Positions 18,427-27,737 are shown, counted from the first letter of the stretch. The stretch is 41,773 nucleotides of DNA from Albidovulum sp. (GCA_028823855.1 JAPPFL010000017.1:1-41773), one strand, 5' to 3'. Made by a program: numbers and translations. Notes: generated from the sequence alone by a model not told the origin.

Positions 18427-18590
18427 ATGAAACGAAGAACAGGCGACGTGATCGGCTACTCCAGGGTCTCAACACCGGACTAGGGCGTCTCCGGACAGGT
18501 CAAGCACCTCAGGCGGGAAGGCACCGCTCGCGTATTCGAGGATGTCGTCTCCGGAAAGACCTTCGCCCGGCCCGGCGATGGCTCAGAAGG
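18427..18590 (+). pseudogene. Serine recombinase (resolvase) N-terminal remnant
   Basis: Begins MKRRTGDVIGYSRVSTPD, the resolvase N-terminus with the catalytic Ser of the YSRVST motif, then an in-frame TAG where relatives have Gln (Asp-Gln), then GVSGQVKHLRREG and FEDVVSGKTFARPG. The frame is lost after about 54 codons. Intact relatives are DNA invertases or resolvases of about 190 residues. This is debris of a transposon or invertible element. Confidence 0.8.
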
Positions 18591-19089
18591 TTTCGCAAGT
18601 GACTGGACTCTTGCACAGCTCCGTGAACCGGCCCAAAGGATCGCGAACAACATCGAAGCCGTGATAAACGGGAAAGGATCATGATTGGGAGTCGCTGAGC
18701 AGGTCTGCCAACTTGTGTACGCAACCTGATCCGGTTTCGAAAGCAGCGATCTCGCGCTTTACAATGTCTGGAGGCGGACGCCTAGGATTGAATTCGCCCG
18801 GTTGCCCGTGAAGCGACATTGAGAGGGTAGATACCGGTTGGTGGCATAATCGCATCGTAAGGAATTCTACCGCTGCCGTATGATGATATCGTGGACGGCA
18901 TTATTACTGATCGCGAGGTTTCGGGCGACCCGGCGGTACAATTGACCATTCGCTGCGGCCTGCAAGATTTATTTCATGAGCTTATAGAATTTATGGCGCT
19001 GTGGTAGTTAAAGAGTACTGTGAATCCGGGTCGGTTGCGACCATTCGGGTTTGTAAAAATAGACTGCCGATCCGGCTGCGAGGAGCGAT
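18591..19089. other. Upstream region of the SLC13-type transporter gene
   Basis: About 500 bases, relatively AT-rich towards the end (TTATTTCATGAGCTTATAGAATTTATGG near 18968-18996). This probably includes the promoter of the transporter gene at 19090. Short frames near 18600-18680 have no recognisable motif. No RNA gene seen. Confidence 0.35.
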
Positions 19090-20973
19090 ATGGAGCCACT
19101 TCATTTTACGACTGAAATGGCGGTTGTACTTGGCCTCTTAGGCTGTACGGTTTTCCTGTTTGTTTCGGAAGTCATTCGAATCGACTTGGCTGCACTCCTC
19201 GTACTCGTGATCGTCGGCATATTGAGCTACCTGCCGGGCCTCGACAACCTTGCCGACCCGACCCGCCTGTTCGACGGCTTCGCGTCGAACGCCGCGATCT
19301 CGATCACCGCGGTGATGATTATCAGGGCCGGCCTGGACCGGACCGGACTTATGAACAAAGTTGCGCCGGCAATCCTGAAGCATGGCGGCACTACCGAGAT
19401 TCGCGTGCTTCCGATCGTGTCGGGAACAGTCGGAATTATCTCGAGCTTTCTGCAAAACGTCGGGGCTGCGGCGCTGTTCCTGCCCGTCGTCAGCCGGATT
19501 TCCGTACGATCCGGCATAGCTCCGAGACGCCTCCTAATGCCGATGGGATTCTGCGCGATACTCGGCGGCACGATGACGATGGTCGGGTCATCGCCCCTTA
19601 TCCTGCTCAACGACTTGATCCTGACCGCGAACGCGGGCTTGCCGAACGAGGCCAAGATGCCGCCGTTCGAACTATTCTCGGTGACTCCCGTCGGCGCCGC
19701 GCTTGTCGCTACGGGCATCCTGTATTTCCTGCTACTTGGCCGCTGGGTTCTGCCGGGTTCGCCCGAGCCGGTCGAGTTCGCTCCGGGAGGCGGCACGGCC
19801 GAATACCTGGAGCGAATCTATGGTCTTCACGCCGATGTTTTTGAAGTGGACGTCCCGTCCGACAGTGCGCTTGTAGGACAGATACTGGCGGACATTAACA
19901 ATGAAAACAACCTCTACATAATCTCGACCTTCTATCGCGGCAAGGTGTCAATGATTCAGATACTAACCGCCGAGATCGCGGCGCCGTGCAGATTGGCCAT
20001 TGTCGGCAACGAGCAAGTCGTCAAGAATTTTGCCGACCGTTACGGCCTCGCGGTCCGACCGGAACTGGATGTTTTCGTCGAGGAATTCGCGCCGACCAAT
20101 GCCGGCGTCGCCGAATTGGTTATTTCGCCGGATTCCAAGCTGATCGGAAAAACTCCGCGGCAATTGCTGCTGCGCAAGACGTATGGCCTGAGCCTCATGG
20201 CTATCCACCGCGGCGAAGAAACCCTTAGCCACGTTAAGACCGAAGCGCATGAACCGACCCAGATCGGGCTGGTTCCCTTTCAGGCCGGCGACATGCTGGT
20301 CGCGCACACGCGCTGGGACAACCTGGCCCGCATCAAGCGCGACCGGGATTTCATCGTCGTCACAACCGATTTCCCGCAAGAGGAGCTGAGACCGCACAAG
20401 GTCGGCTGGGCTCTCCTGTTCTTTGCGATATCGCTTTCGCTCATACTATTCTCGGATGTGCGGCTGTCGCTTTGTCTTTTGACGGGCGCGGTTGGGATGA
20501 TGCTGAGCCGCGTTCTAAACATCGACGAGGCCTATCGCGCAGTTGGCTGGAATACTGTATTTTTGCTGGCAAGCTTGATCCCGCTTGGGCAGGCGGTCCA
20601 AAACACTGGAACCGCTGAATGGATCGCTCGGCTGATACTCGCGATCCTGGATGGCTGGCCGGTCTGGTCGCTCCAATTGGGCGTGGCAATTCTCGCCACC
20701 GCGTTCTCATTGGTGATGTCAAATGTCGGCGCGACAGTGCTACTGGTTCCATTAGCAGTCTCGATTGCCGTTGCAGCCGGGGCGAGCCCGGCTCTATTCG
20801 CTCTGACCGTGGCGATTTCTACGTCGAATTCGTTCATCATACCGACGCATCACGTCAATGCGCTGGTCATGGGCCCGGCCGGTTACAAGGTCACAGATTT
20901 TTTGAAAAGCGGCGGCATCATGACCGTCCTTTTCCTAGTCGTGTCGATGGTAATGCTAAACGTAGTGTTTTGA
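19090..20973 (+). CDS. SLC13-type sodium/anion symporter with two RCK C-terminal-like domains
   Basis: A 627-residue inner membrane protein. About five hydrophobic helices precede, and seven follow, a hydrophilic centre (about residues 240-430), as in DASS/SLC13 permeases of the YfbS type that carry TrkA-C domains. The two substrate/Na sites are seen as LQNVGAAALFLPVVSRIS (N-terminal half) and SNVGATVLLVPLAVSIAVAA (C-terminal half), both with the Asn-containing turn. The central RCK-C-like repeats include DVPSDSALVGQ and ISPDSKLIGKTPRQL. Likely substrates are sulfate or dicarboxylates; the RCK-like domains probably sense a ligand. Start ATG at 19090 with GAGGAG five bases upstream. It stands alone as a single-gene unit. 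Confidence 0.9.
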   Translation: MEPLHFTTEMAVVLGLLGCTVFLFVSEVIRIDLAALLVLVIVGILSYLPGLDNLADPTRLFDGFASNAAISITAVMIIRAGLDRTGLMNKVAPAILKHGGTTEIRVLPIVSGTVGIISSFLQNVGAAALFLPVVSRISVRSGIAPRRLLMPMGFCAILGGTMTMVGSSPLILLNDLILTANAGLPNEAKMPPFELFSVTPVGAALVATGILYFLLLGRWVLPGSPEPVEFAPGGGTAEYLERIYGLHADVFEVDVPSDSALVGQILADINNENNLYIISTFYRGKVSMIQILTAEIAAPCRLAIVGNEQVVKNFADRYGLAVRPELDVFVEEFAPTNAGVAELVISPDSKLIGKTPRQLLLRKTYGLSLMAIHRGEETLSHVKTEAHEPTQIGLVPFQAGDMLVAHTRWDNLARIKRDRDFIVVTTDFPQEELRPHKVGWALLFFAISLSLILFSDVRLSLCLLTGAVGMMLSRVLNIDEAYRAVGWNTVFLLASLIPLGQAVQNTGTAEWIARLILAILDGWPVWSLQLGVAILATAFSLVMSNVGATVLLVPLAVSIAVAAGASPALFALTVAISTSNSFIIPTHHVNALVMGPAGYKVTDFLKSGGIMTVLFLVVSMVMLNVVF

Positions 20974-21088
20974 CTCGAAAATGGTTTGTCTTCTTTCCGT
21001 TCGCAACCAGCATTCTCAAACCTGTGCCGTATAGAACTGACGTTGGACAGTTTCGCAACTTCGCAGCGGCCGTAGATGAATATTACGG

Positions 21089-21295
21089 TTACGGTCGCGC
21101 CGGGGTTCCTCCCTGCATCGCAAATACCGTAGTAGTTCGATTGCCGGCAACATCAAGGTTGTACGTAATAGTGTAGCCGACTGAGAATTGTGGGGCGTCC
21201 ACCCTTGTGGAGAGGTAGAAGACCGCTGCCTCCACGCTGAGTTCGCGCCTCCATGGCTCGACAGCAGTACGAAGCGCACCGTTTGAATCATGATA
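21089..21295 (-). pseudogene. Short protein-like fragment, unidentified
   Basis: A minus-strand frame of 68 codons, bounded by TGA at 21296 and TAA at 21089, without a proper start. It reads in part LRTAVEPWRRELSVEAAVFY and APQFSVGYTITYNLDVAGN, which looks like genuine beta-rich protein with GC-biased third positions. Function unknown; probably the 3' piece of a decayed gene. Low confidence because other frames across the interval are also open. Confidence 0.25.
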
Positions 21296-21621
21296 TCATC
21301 CGGAGAGTTGGCAATGCTGATTTCCGCGCGTAGGTCAACCGACGGAAAGTCTCGTTCGAGACTCGAAGTGTGTCGGTAATACTGCACACGACGCAAGGAA
21401 CGGGACGTTGAAGCCCTGCAACAAGTTGGGAGGTCGTTCCCCTGCTAACTACGCTAACGTCGCGACGTTGCCGTCGCGCCGCAGGCGAGAGTTCCCAGCC
21501 AGCCGTCGCCTGAGCGCATAAGGAACAGCAGGGCAATCTCTTTGCCACCTCCCATCGATATCGATCGCGACGCGAACTCGCGCAGGAAGGAGCCCCATGC
21601 TCGCTTACCAATCTCAACGAG

Positions 21622-22275
21622 TTGCACATATGTCGCGACAAGTATCCAGCCGGTCGGTATTTGCAGTTTTTCCAAGTCCGCGGACCGAGAGCCGAACGGC
21701 TTCCCTATCTGCTCGGATTCGGAGCGGACCTTTATCATTCGGGCGTCGCTGTGGCCAAGCAGGTTCCCGCCAAGCACTCCGACTCCAGACACGGGGCTGT
21801 GCCGAACCATGCGCCGGCACATGTCGGTCTCGAAGCGATGGCCAAGGGATTCACGGATACTCTTGGATTCGCCGGATCCTCGGACGAGTTGATTGCCATG
21901 GGCTTCGATGTCGCGCAGTTCGCGGCGACTTGTTCGAACAACCACCTCCCAAATTCCCGGAATTACGCGGTCTTTGGCATGAACGCCGCGGGAATTCGAT
22001 TCGAAAAGGCGCCTGACGCGGCGAGGCACGAAGGCAAGGCCGGCAACGGGCTGGAACTGGAAACGCTTGACCTTTAGCCGGCATTTCCGGTAGCTGTCGA
22101 GCCAGGGAAAGCCATCTTTAAAATCGACTAGCTGATGTATATGCCGGGCCAATAGAGTGCCGAGATCGCGCGCATCTTCCTCGATTTCGGCAAGTTGCCT
22201 GACGCCATAATCTTGACCGGTTCGGCGTTAATCGAAAATAACGATCCAGGGACGGTCAAGCACCGCGTTTCATAG
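21622..22275 (+). pseudogene. Decayed unidentified gene with in-frame stops
   Basis: One plus-strand frame stays protein-like across three in-frame stops (22075, 22129 and 22150 or close to these). Segments are LPYLLGFGADLYHSGVAVAK, ELIAMGFDVAQFAATCS, FPVAVEPGKAIFKID, and SAEIARIFLDFGKLPDAII followed by LTGSALIENNDPGTVKHRV. The last two read like an intact enzyme C-terminus. I do not recognise the family. A minus-strand frame over the same bases (21454-22152, about 230 codons) is also open and could be argued instead. I prefer the plus strand because protein-like text continues through the stops. Confidence 0.35.
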
Positions 22276-22361
22276 GCGGGCTTAAGGCTAGTCTAGCCAT
22301 CGAATTCCGGGCGGAATTGCGTTAATTTTTGTCCGGGTCCGTTCGACGCAGGAGATCCGAA

Positions 22362-23366
22362 ATGGACGATTCAGCTTACGGAGTCCGCAACAAGCGCGGA
22401 CATTGGCGGCCCAAGGACCCGATCCAACCGGCACCGCTATTTCTGCAGCCTTGGAATTTGGTTCGGATTGTGAAGTGGCTGCCTCGCTACTTCGTGCCGT
22501 GGAACGTCTTGCTGTTCCTGGCCGCGACGGCGTTCTGGTTCCTTTTGACCCCCGACATCGAAACGATGCGAACGATGGAATGGGGCTGGATGCTCTACAT
22601 TCTCGTCCGCAACTCGGTCGCCGTATTCCTGTTCTACGGAGCTTTAGAGCTTCGACTATACATAAGGCGGTCGCAGGGGACGCTTTTCAAGTACAACCCC
22701 AAATGGCCCGACGACCGCCGCTCCGAATACTTCATGTTCTCGTCCCAGAGTATCGACAACATGATCCGGACATTCGGTACGGGAGTGCCGATCTGGACCG
22801 CCTACGAAATCCTGATTCTCTGGGCCTACGCGAATGGCTGGGGCGCATGGACCACGCTGGCCGACAACCCGGTCTGGCTGATCTTACTAGGGCTCTTGAT
22901 CCTGGTGATCCACGAGTTCCACTTCTATACGACGCATCGGATGATCCATATTCCCGTCCTGTACAAATACGTCCATTCCGTGCACCATAAGGCGGTCAAC
23001 CCGAGTCCGTGGTCGTCGCTATCGATGCATCCGATCGAGCACCTGATTTATTTTTCCGGCTCGCTTATCCATCTAATCGTGCCGTCGCATCCGCTCATCG
23101 CGCTCTATCATCTTCACGTCGCCGGATTCGGGGCGGTCGTAGGCCACGTCGGCTTCGACAAAATCGTCGCGGGCAAAGAATCCGCAATGGATACGCATTC
23201 CTTCGCCCACTACCTTCATCACAAGTATTTCGAAGTGAACTATTCCGACGGGCTAATTCCCTTGGATAAGCTGTTCGGAACCTGGCACGACGGCACCGAA
23301 AAGGGCGACGAGTTGATGAACGCCCGGATGAAGAAGCGGCGCCATAGCGCAACTTTGGAAGACTGA
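22362..23366 (+). CDS. Sterol desaturase/fatty acid hydroxylase family protein
   Basis: A 334-residue integral membrane di-iron enzyme. Membrane helices lie near residues 45-65, 75-100 and 135-190. The His-box set is complete: HEFHFYTTHRMIH (184-196), HSVHHK (205-210) and HYLHHKYFEVNY (283-294). It probably adds oxygen to, or desaturates, a lipid such as a sterol, hopanoid, carotenoid or fatty chain using O2 and an electron donor. I start at the ATG at 22362, with AGGAG about eight bases upstream; a TTG at 22329 in frame is less likely. It is flanked on both sides by decayed genes and has no operon partner. Confidence 0.88.
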   Translation: MDDSAYGVRNKRGHWRPKDPIQPAPLFLQPWNLVRIVKWLPRYFVPWNVLLFLAATAFWFLLTPDIETMRTMEWGWMLYILVRNSVAVFLFYGALELRLYIRRSQGTLFKYNPKWPDDRRSEYFMFSSQSIDNMIRTFGTGVPIWTAYEILILWAYANGWGAWTTLADNPVWLILLGLLILVIHEFHFYTTHRMIHIPVLYKYVHSVHHKAVNPSPWSSLSMHPIEHLIYFSGSLIHLIVPSHPLIALYHLHVAGFGAVVGHVGFDKIVAGKESAMDTHSFAHYLHHKYFEVNYSDGLIPLDKLFGTWHDGTEKGDELMNARMKKRRHSATLED

Positions 23367-23559
23367 CGTGGAAATACTGTACCGCCCTTCGGCCGCCGCA
23401 CCGCGCGGGAAAAAGGGCGCGCGCCAAATCATTGCGATGCCAGTCGACGGAATTTCGGAGGCCGCGGCCGAGCGCTAGGCTAAATCGCATTGCTCGCCCG
23501 CAAAGCGGACGCCGCCTTTCCGGGCAAAGGAAGGGCCGTTTCGGACGATTTCCAGAAGG

Positions 23560-24112
23560 CAGCGCATGAGCAAAGCGCGGCAAGCGACGAAAGCGGCGCG
23601 GTTTGAGAGGGCTTCGCCGCGACGAAATTCGGAGCGGACGAATACTATTTCGCGGATTCGCCGCGTTTGGTCGAAGCCAAGTCGAAGGAGGGCATCCCGG
23701 TATCGGGCCATGTCGGATGCGTTCCGCGGCGGAACACTTGGACGGGCGCGAGATCGGTCGGCAAGACTCCCGACGAAGCGGTCGAGACCCATCGATTCTT
23801 CAAAAGGCTCAAAATCGCGGGCGCCGCATCGTTGAAATGGAATTCGCCCCGGTTGAGGTAGCCGACTTCGATACCCGCAGATCGAAGCGTATCGCGATGG
23901 GAATGTGCTGCGGTTCGGTCTGCGATATGCAAATTCTCTTAAGTTGCGAAGCCTTGGGAACGAATACCGGCCGCTATTCGCGCCATTCCAAGAAATACGC
24001 AGGTCTGGCAAGCGAGGGAATCTATCTGCTGTCGATTGGAGTCGAAGCGTTCCGCTCTTTCTTCCGGGTAATCGCGGACGGCGTCGGACTCATGATCCAA
24101 CCGCTCGCGTAA
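23560..24112 (+). pseudogene. Decayed PanB-like ketopantoate hydroxymethyltransferase family gene
   Basis: Two plus-strand frames join into a PanB-like C-terminal half. The first (to about 23835) reads ADEYYFADSPRLVEAKSKEG, then IPVSGHVGCVPRRN and GKTPDEAVETHRFFKRLK, matching the barrel strand with the catalytic-region GHVG motif. After a frameshift it continues VEMEFAPVEVADFDTRRSKR, GMCCGSVCDMQILLSCEALG and YSRHSKKYAGLASEG, matching the dimer-interface and C-terminal helices of the family. The N-terminal half with the Mg-binding Asp pair is missing or unrecognisable, though 23400-23470 may hold a trace. Intact PanB makes ketopantoate for coenzyme A. This copy diverges from housekeeping PanB and may have been a paralog. 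Confidence 0.7.
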
Positions 24113-24278
24113 GCGTAAAACCTAAACCGGTCGGATCCTGCCAGTGTTCGTTGCCGCGCCGTCCTACTCGCGCCGACTTGGCCGGGCGACCATCGTATGA
24201 GATTCGCGCGGTAGTTTCGCCTTGCCGAGCGAGGCGGTTTGCCAGGTATCGGCATCCGTCGCCCGAGCGAGGCCGTGA

Positions 24279-24815
24279 TCAAAGCCTGGCGGCGATCTTC
24301 TCCAGAGTTTTCCAGTTTCGCGCAGTCGCAACCACGCCAAGCCGCTTTTCAAGATAGGCGTAGGACAGAGTCATCGCCTTGACTCCCTCGGGAGTCCAGA
24401 CATGCGCCTCGGCACCGGCGACTACGATTGCCTCGCGACCGTGATCTTCCGCCATTAGCGCCTTCGCCAAATCCGGATCGGGTTTCCTTGAAAGGAAATT
24501 CACCAGGTGGCGTGACGGGTCGGCGGCGATTTCGACAAACGGATTGCTTTCGACAACTGCTCGCACCTGATCCGCCGTTCGACCGACGCACGGAACGCCC
24601 ACGTCGAATTCGACCCTAAGCAGCATCCGCACCGCTTCGGCGACCTCGTCCGAGTTGACCGACTCGGAGGAGACGATCACGTTTCCGCTCTGCAGAACCG
24701 TGACCACGTTTGAGTAGCCCAAGTCGGCTAATTTCGACCTGAGTTCTGCCATCGGCACCCGATTGCTCTTGCCGACGTTGATGCCCCGCGGCATTACGAG
24801 ATAGCGATTGGTCAT
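24279..24815 (-). CDS. DUF1697 family protein
   Basis: A 178-residue cytosolic protein with the DUF1697 pattern: RGINVGKSNRVPMAELRSKL near the N-terminus, then VVTVLQSGNVIVSS, and TLSYAYLEKRLGVVATARNW towards the end. In relatives the Gly of RGINVGG and the QSGN turn are conserved. The fold resembles a ferredoxin-like duplication, and the biochemical role is unknown. The first residues are MTNRYLVMPRGINVG, where relatives mostly have ALLRGIN. Its ATG overlaps the stop of a small upstream frame by four bases, so it may be translated as the last gene after nicO. Confidence 0.85.
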   Translation of the reverse strand: MTNRYLVMPRGINVGKSNRVPMAELRSKLADLGYSNVVTVLQSGNVIVSSESVNSDEVAEAVRMLLRVEFDVGVPCVGRTADQVRAVVESNPFVEIAADPSRHLVNFLSRKPDPDLAKALMAEDHGREAIVVAGAEAHVWTPEGVKAMTLSYAYLEKRLGVVATARNWKTLEKIAARL

Positions 24816-25072
24816 TGACGCTCTATTCCCAGATTCAAGGTTTTCTCCCCGTCGAGGTTTGCCTCAAATGCGCACGAGTTCCCGACCGTACAGCCCGCGG
24901 CGATTGTCGGCGCCGACACTAAATCCGGATCAGGCGAGTTAAAAGAATATTCGACCGTCAAGCCCTTTTTCGAGAAAAAATTTCCGAATGCGCGGGCTTT
25001 CCTCGAACGAGCGAACGGCTGCGCGGTAATCGCACCGGCTTCGTCAGAGAGGCGGCGCGTCGAGGAACGCAA
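24812..25072 (-). CDS. Small hypothetical ORF between nicO and the DUF1697 gene
   Basis: A frame of 86 codons beginning inside the 3' end of nicO and ending with TGA overlapping the DUF1697 ATG (ATGA). The second half reads LTVEYSFNSPDPDLVSAPTI and GCTVGNSCAFEANLDGEK, which looks protein-like. The first 30 residues are basic and may not be translated. The overlaps at both ends suggest translational coupling, but the exact start is uncertain and no family is recognised. It may be the surviving C-terminal piece of a longer gene. Confidence 0.3.
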   Translation of the reverse strand: MRSSTRRLSDEAGAITAQPFARSRKARAFGNFFSKKGLTVEYSFNSPDPDLVSAPTIAAGCTVGNSCAFEANLDGEKTLNLGIERQ

Positions 25073-26039
25073 GGAACGACACTAGGCCGATCAAGGTTAC
25101 GAATACCGCTCCCGCGTAGTTCAATGTGTTGCGGAGTGCAACGACGCCGCTGCTTCCGCCCGAACGCTCCATTACTCGCATCGCGGTCTGGCGAGCGAGA
25201 ATCGCGCCGACTCCGAGCGTGCATATGCTGAGTCCGATACCGAGAGACATTGCCGCCACGAGCAGAAAACCCGGAACGATCATGTCGTTGGCCACCGCGT
25301 AAAGCATGACCAGAACGGCCCCTGGGCACGGAACCATTCCGGCGGCCAGCGCAAGGAGGCCGCCTTCCATCTTCCCCCCGTGGTGGTGATGTCCGTGGTC
25401 GTGGCCGTGATGATGGCCATGGTGGTGGTGGCCATGGTGGTGGCCGCCATGACCGTGCGAATGGCCGCCGCCGAAGCCTCTCGAAATCCGTATCGCTCTA
25501 TAGAACATGTAGATGCCTATGCAGACGATTATGAGGAAACTCGCCGCGCGCACTCCCGGCACGTCGGCGAGGCGAATTCCGAATCCGGTTCGCAGCACCG
25601 TGTCCGCGACCCATACGACGATAACGGCGGCAATGACGTGCACCACCGCGATCTGAATGGCCATAACTATGCCGCGGGCGACTCGCGCCTCCTGTCCGAG
25701 GAAGTAGGACACGATTAGGAATTTTCCATGGCCGGGCCCGAACGCGTGAATGGCCCCGTACGCGAAAGCGATTCCAAGTCCGAAAATAAAGGCGCCGAGG
25801 TCGCCCCCGCTCTCGATCGCATTCATATACGAAGCGATATTGGCGTTCGCTCGCCTCTGGATGTCGATTACAAGTCCGACGAGCCCCGGAAGCCCTTCGC
25901 CGTCCGGCGATATTTCGAGAGCCGAATCTAATTCCTCGTGCGCCGCGGCCGCCAGGCACGCCAAAATACCTGCGGCAGCAACGAGAGGTCCTGCAATCAT
26001 GCCCTTCCTGCCGCGCTTTCGACTCGATACCTCGGTCAT
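25044..26039 (-). CDS. NicO-family nickel/cobalt-type transporter with His-rich loop
   Basis: A 331-residue inner membrane protein of the NicO/RcnA family. The conserved HAFGPGHGK motif lies at 98-106, in the helix that binds metal. A cytoplasmic or periplasmic loop at about 193-220 has some 20 His in 28 residues, alternating with Gly. The downstream helix begins GMVPCPGAVLVMLYAV, also a family mark. The N-terminus could be a signal or first helix ending AAAHEELDSA. Family members export or import Ni or Co. Here it follows znuA-znuC-znuB on the same strand, so it may deal with zinc or balance competing metals. The gap to znuB is 179 bases, so it may have its own promoter. GGGAAGGGG lies upstream of the ATG. 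Confidence 0.88.
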   Translation of the reverse strand: MTEVSSRKRGRKGMIAGPLVAAAGILACLAAAAHEELDSALEISPDGEGLPGLVGLVIDIQRRANANIASYMNAIESGGDLGAFIFGLGIAFAYGAIHAFGPGHGKFLIVSYFLGQEARVARGIVMAIQIAVVHVIAAVIVVWVADTVLRTGFGIRLADVPGVRAASFLIIVCIGIYMFYRAIRISRGFGGGHSHGHGGHHHGHHHHGHHHGHDHGHHHHGGKMEGGLLALAAGMVPCPGAVLVMLYAVANDMIVPGFLLVAAMSLGIGLSICTLGVGAILARQTAMRVMERSGGSSGVVALRNTLNYAGAVFVTLIGLVSFLAFLDAPPL

Positions 26040-26218
26040 GGCTATTCCCCTTCCCTTCGCTCGCGCCTACGATCTGCGGCGACGGGAGTCGCAAATCCGC
26101 ATGGCGCGGGTGTCGATGTCCGAGGCGTCGCGAATCCGACCGGCCGAAATCCAGCGCGATCGAACGCGAGCCTGGCGCTTTCATTCTACAAAGCGGACAA
26201 ACGGAACATGGCATGCAT

Positions 26219-27010
26219 TCAAGCCCGATTCGGGCGCACGAAACGCGTAACCGAGAACATCGCCAAGGCGGCTACGACGATCGACGGGCCGGACGGCGTG
26301 TCGAACTCGGCGGAGGCGAACAATCCCCCCACTACCGAAGCAACGCCTACCGCCGTGGCCGCTACCGCCATTTTCTCCGGGCTCGCGGAAAAGCGCCGGA
26401 CAGTCGCAGCCGGAATAACCAGCATCGCGACAATCAGCAAGACTCCGACAATCTTGATCGCGACCGCGATAACGGCAGCCACAAGGAACCCGAAGACCAG
26501 ACGCGTTCGATCCGGCCGCATTCCGGCCACCGCCGCGAGATCGACATTGACCGTCGCCGCGAGAAGCGGGCGCCAGATCCACCAAAGCACTCCAAGCGCA
26601 ACCGCCCCGCCAACCCATACGACCAAGAGGTCAACGGGCGAGACTCCGAGGATGTCGCCGAAGAGCAGGCCGTGCAAATTGATCCTTACATTCGGAAAGA
26701 ATGCCAGCATAACAAGCCCGACTGCAAGGCTCCCGTGACATAGCAGTCCAAGTATGGTGTCCGCCGGCAGCGTGTCGCGACGCTCTAGATGGTACATAAG
26801 CAGGACCACCGCGAAGGCGCACGCAAATATGCCGAACAGCAGATCAATGTCGAGAAGGATGGCCAGAGCGACGCCGAGCAAGGCGGAATGCGCAATTGTC
26901 TCGCCAAAATAGGCAAGGCGGCGCCAGACGACGAAGCATCCAGCCGGACCCGTCACCAGCGCGAGGCCGATTCCGGCGATGAGCGCTCGGGAGAAGAAAT
27001 CGTCAAGCAT
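26219..27010 (-). CDS. znuB: Zinc ABC transporter permease (ZnuB type)
   Basis: A 263-residue membrane protein with about eight helices. ZnuB/MntB-type marks: the early GPAGCFVVWRRLAYFGETIA, HSALLGVALAILLDIDLLFG, and KIVGVLLIVAMLVIPAATVR near the C-terminus. It starts eight bases after the stop of the ATPase gene, so the genes are co-transcribed. It forms the homodimeric channel for zinc delivered by the ZnuA-type protein. Confidence 0.93.
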   Translation of the reverse strand: MLDDFFSRALIAGIGLALVTGPAGCFVVWRRLAYFGETIAHSALLGVALAILLDIDLLFGIFACAFAVVLLMYHLERRDTLPADTILGLLCHGSLAVGLVMLAFFPNVRINLHGLLFGDILGVSPVDLLVVWVGGAVALGVLWWIWRPLLAATVNVDLAAVAGMRPDRTRLVFGFLVAAVIAVAIKIVGVLLIVAMLVIPAATVRRFSASPEKMAVAATAVGVASVVGGLFASAEFDTPSGPSIVVAALAMFSVTRFVRPNRA

Positions 27011-27017
27011 GACCGCT

Positions 27018-27737
27018 TTACTCCAACGCGACGTTATTTCTGCGACTAGCCTTCAGGCGTTCCTCGATATCGGACAGACGCTTGTCGTGCTCGTGCGGAA
27101 CCAGAACCACGATATCGTCGAAAATATCCACGGCTTTGCGCAGATTGTGCGAGACCAGGAGGACGCCGCAGCCAAGATCGCCGCGAATCTTTTCGACGAG
27201 CCGGAACAGTAATTCGGCTCCGGCAAGGTCGACGCCCTGGTCGGGTTCGTCGAGCACCAGAAGGTCGGGACGGTGCACCAGCGCGCGCGCAAGCAGCAGC
27301 CTCTGAAGCTCGCCTCCGGACAGAGTCGTCAATGGAGGATCGCCAAGCCGTTCAAGACCGACGGCGGCGAGAGCCGCATCAATCTCGCTCGCCGCGAAGC
27401 CGCGCGTTAGCGTCATAAGCCGGCGCACGCTCAAGGGTAGAGTTGGGCTAAAGGGCAGCCGCTGCGGAACATAGCCTACTTCCAGGGATTGCACGCGGTC
27501 GATGCTGCCTTCGCTGATTTCGATCAGTCCTAAAGCCGCTTTCATGCATGTCGTCTTTCCTGCGCCGTTTGCGCCAATGATGCAGACCATTTGCCCGCGA
27601 ACTACGTCAAGATCTACGTGGCGGACAATCCATCTCTCGCCGCGTCGAACGCCCATATCTCGAGCACGGACAAGAAAGCCGGGATCGCGCGCGCTTCGGT
27701 CGTCTGCGGTCATCGGCCGACTAGCGGGCGATGCCAT
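27018..27737 (-). CDS. znuC: Zinc ABC transporter ATP-binding protein (ZnuC type)
   Basis: A 239-residue ATPase. Walker A GANGAGKTT near 54-62, then VGYVPQRLPFSPTLPLSVRR, the typical ZnuC spacing with PQ in the Q-loop, signature LSGGE near 140, Walker B LLVLDEPDQGVD, and LLVSHNLRKAVDIFDDIVVL. Starts at Met9 or Met1 are both possible; neither has a strong ribosome site. It lies between the znuA and znuB genes and energises zinc import. Confidence 0.92.
   Translation of the reverse strand: MASPASRPMTADDRSARDPGFLVRARDMGVRRGERWIVRHVDLDVVRGQMVCIIGANGAGKTTCMKAALGLIEISEGSIDRVQSLEVGYVPQRLPFSPTLPLSVRRLMTLTRGFAASEIDAALAAVGLERLGDPPLTTLSGGELQRLLLARALVHRPDLLVLDEPDQGVDLAGAELLFRLVEKIRGDLGCGVLLVSHNLRKAVDIFDDIVVLVPHEHDKRLSDIEERLKASRRNNVALE

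Noticed and set aside
21454-22152. Long minus-strand frame of about 230 codons
   Set aside because: No recognised motif, TTG start, and plus-strand text continues more plausibly across the region. Left open as an alternative to the plus-strand remnant.
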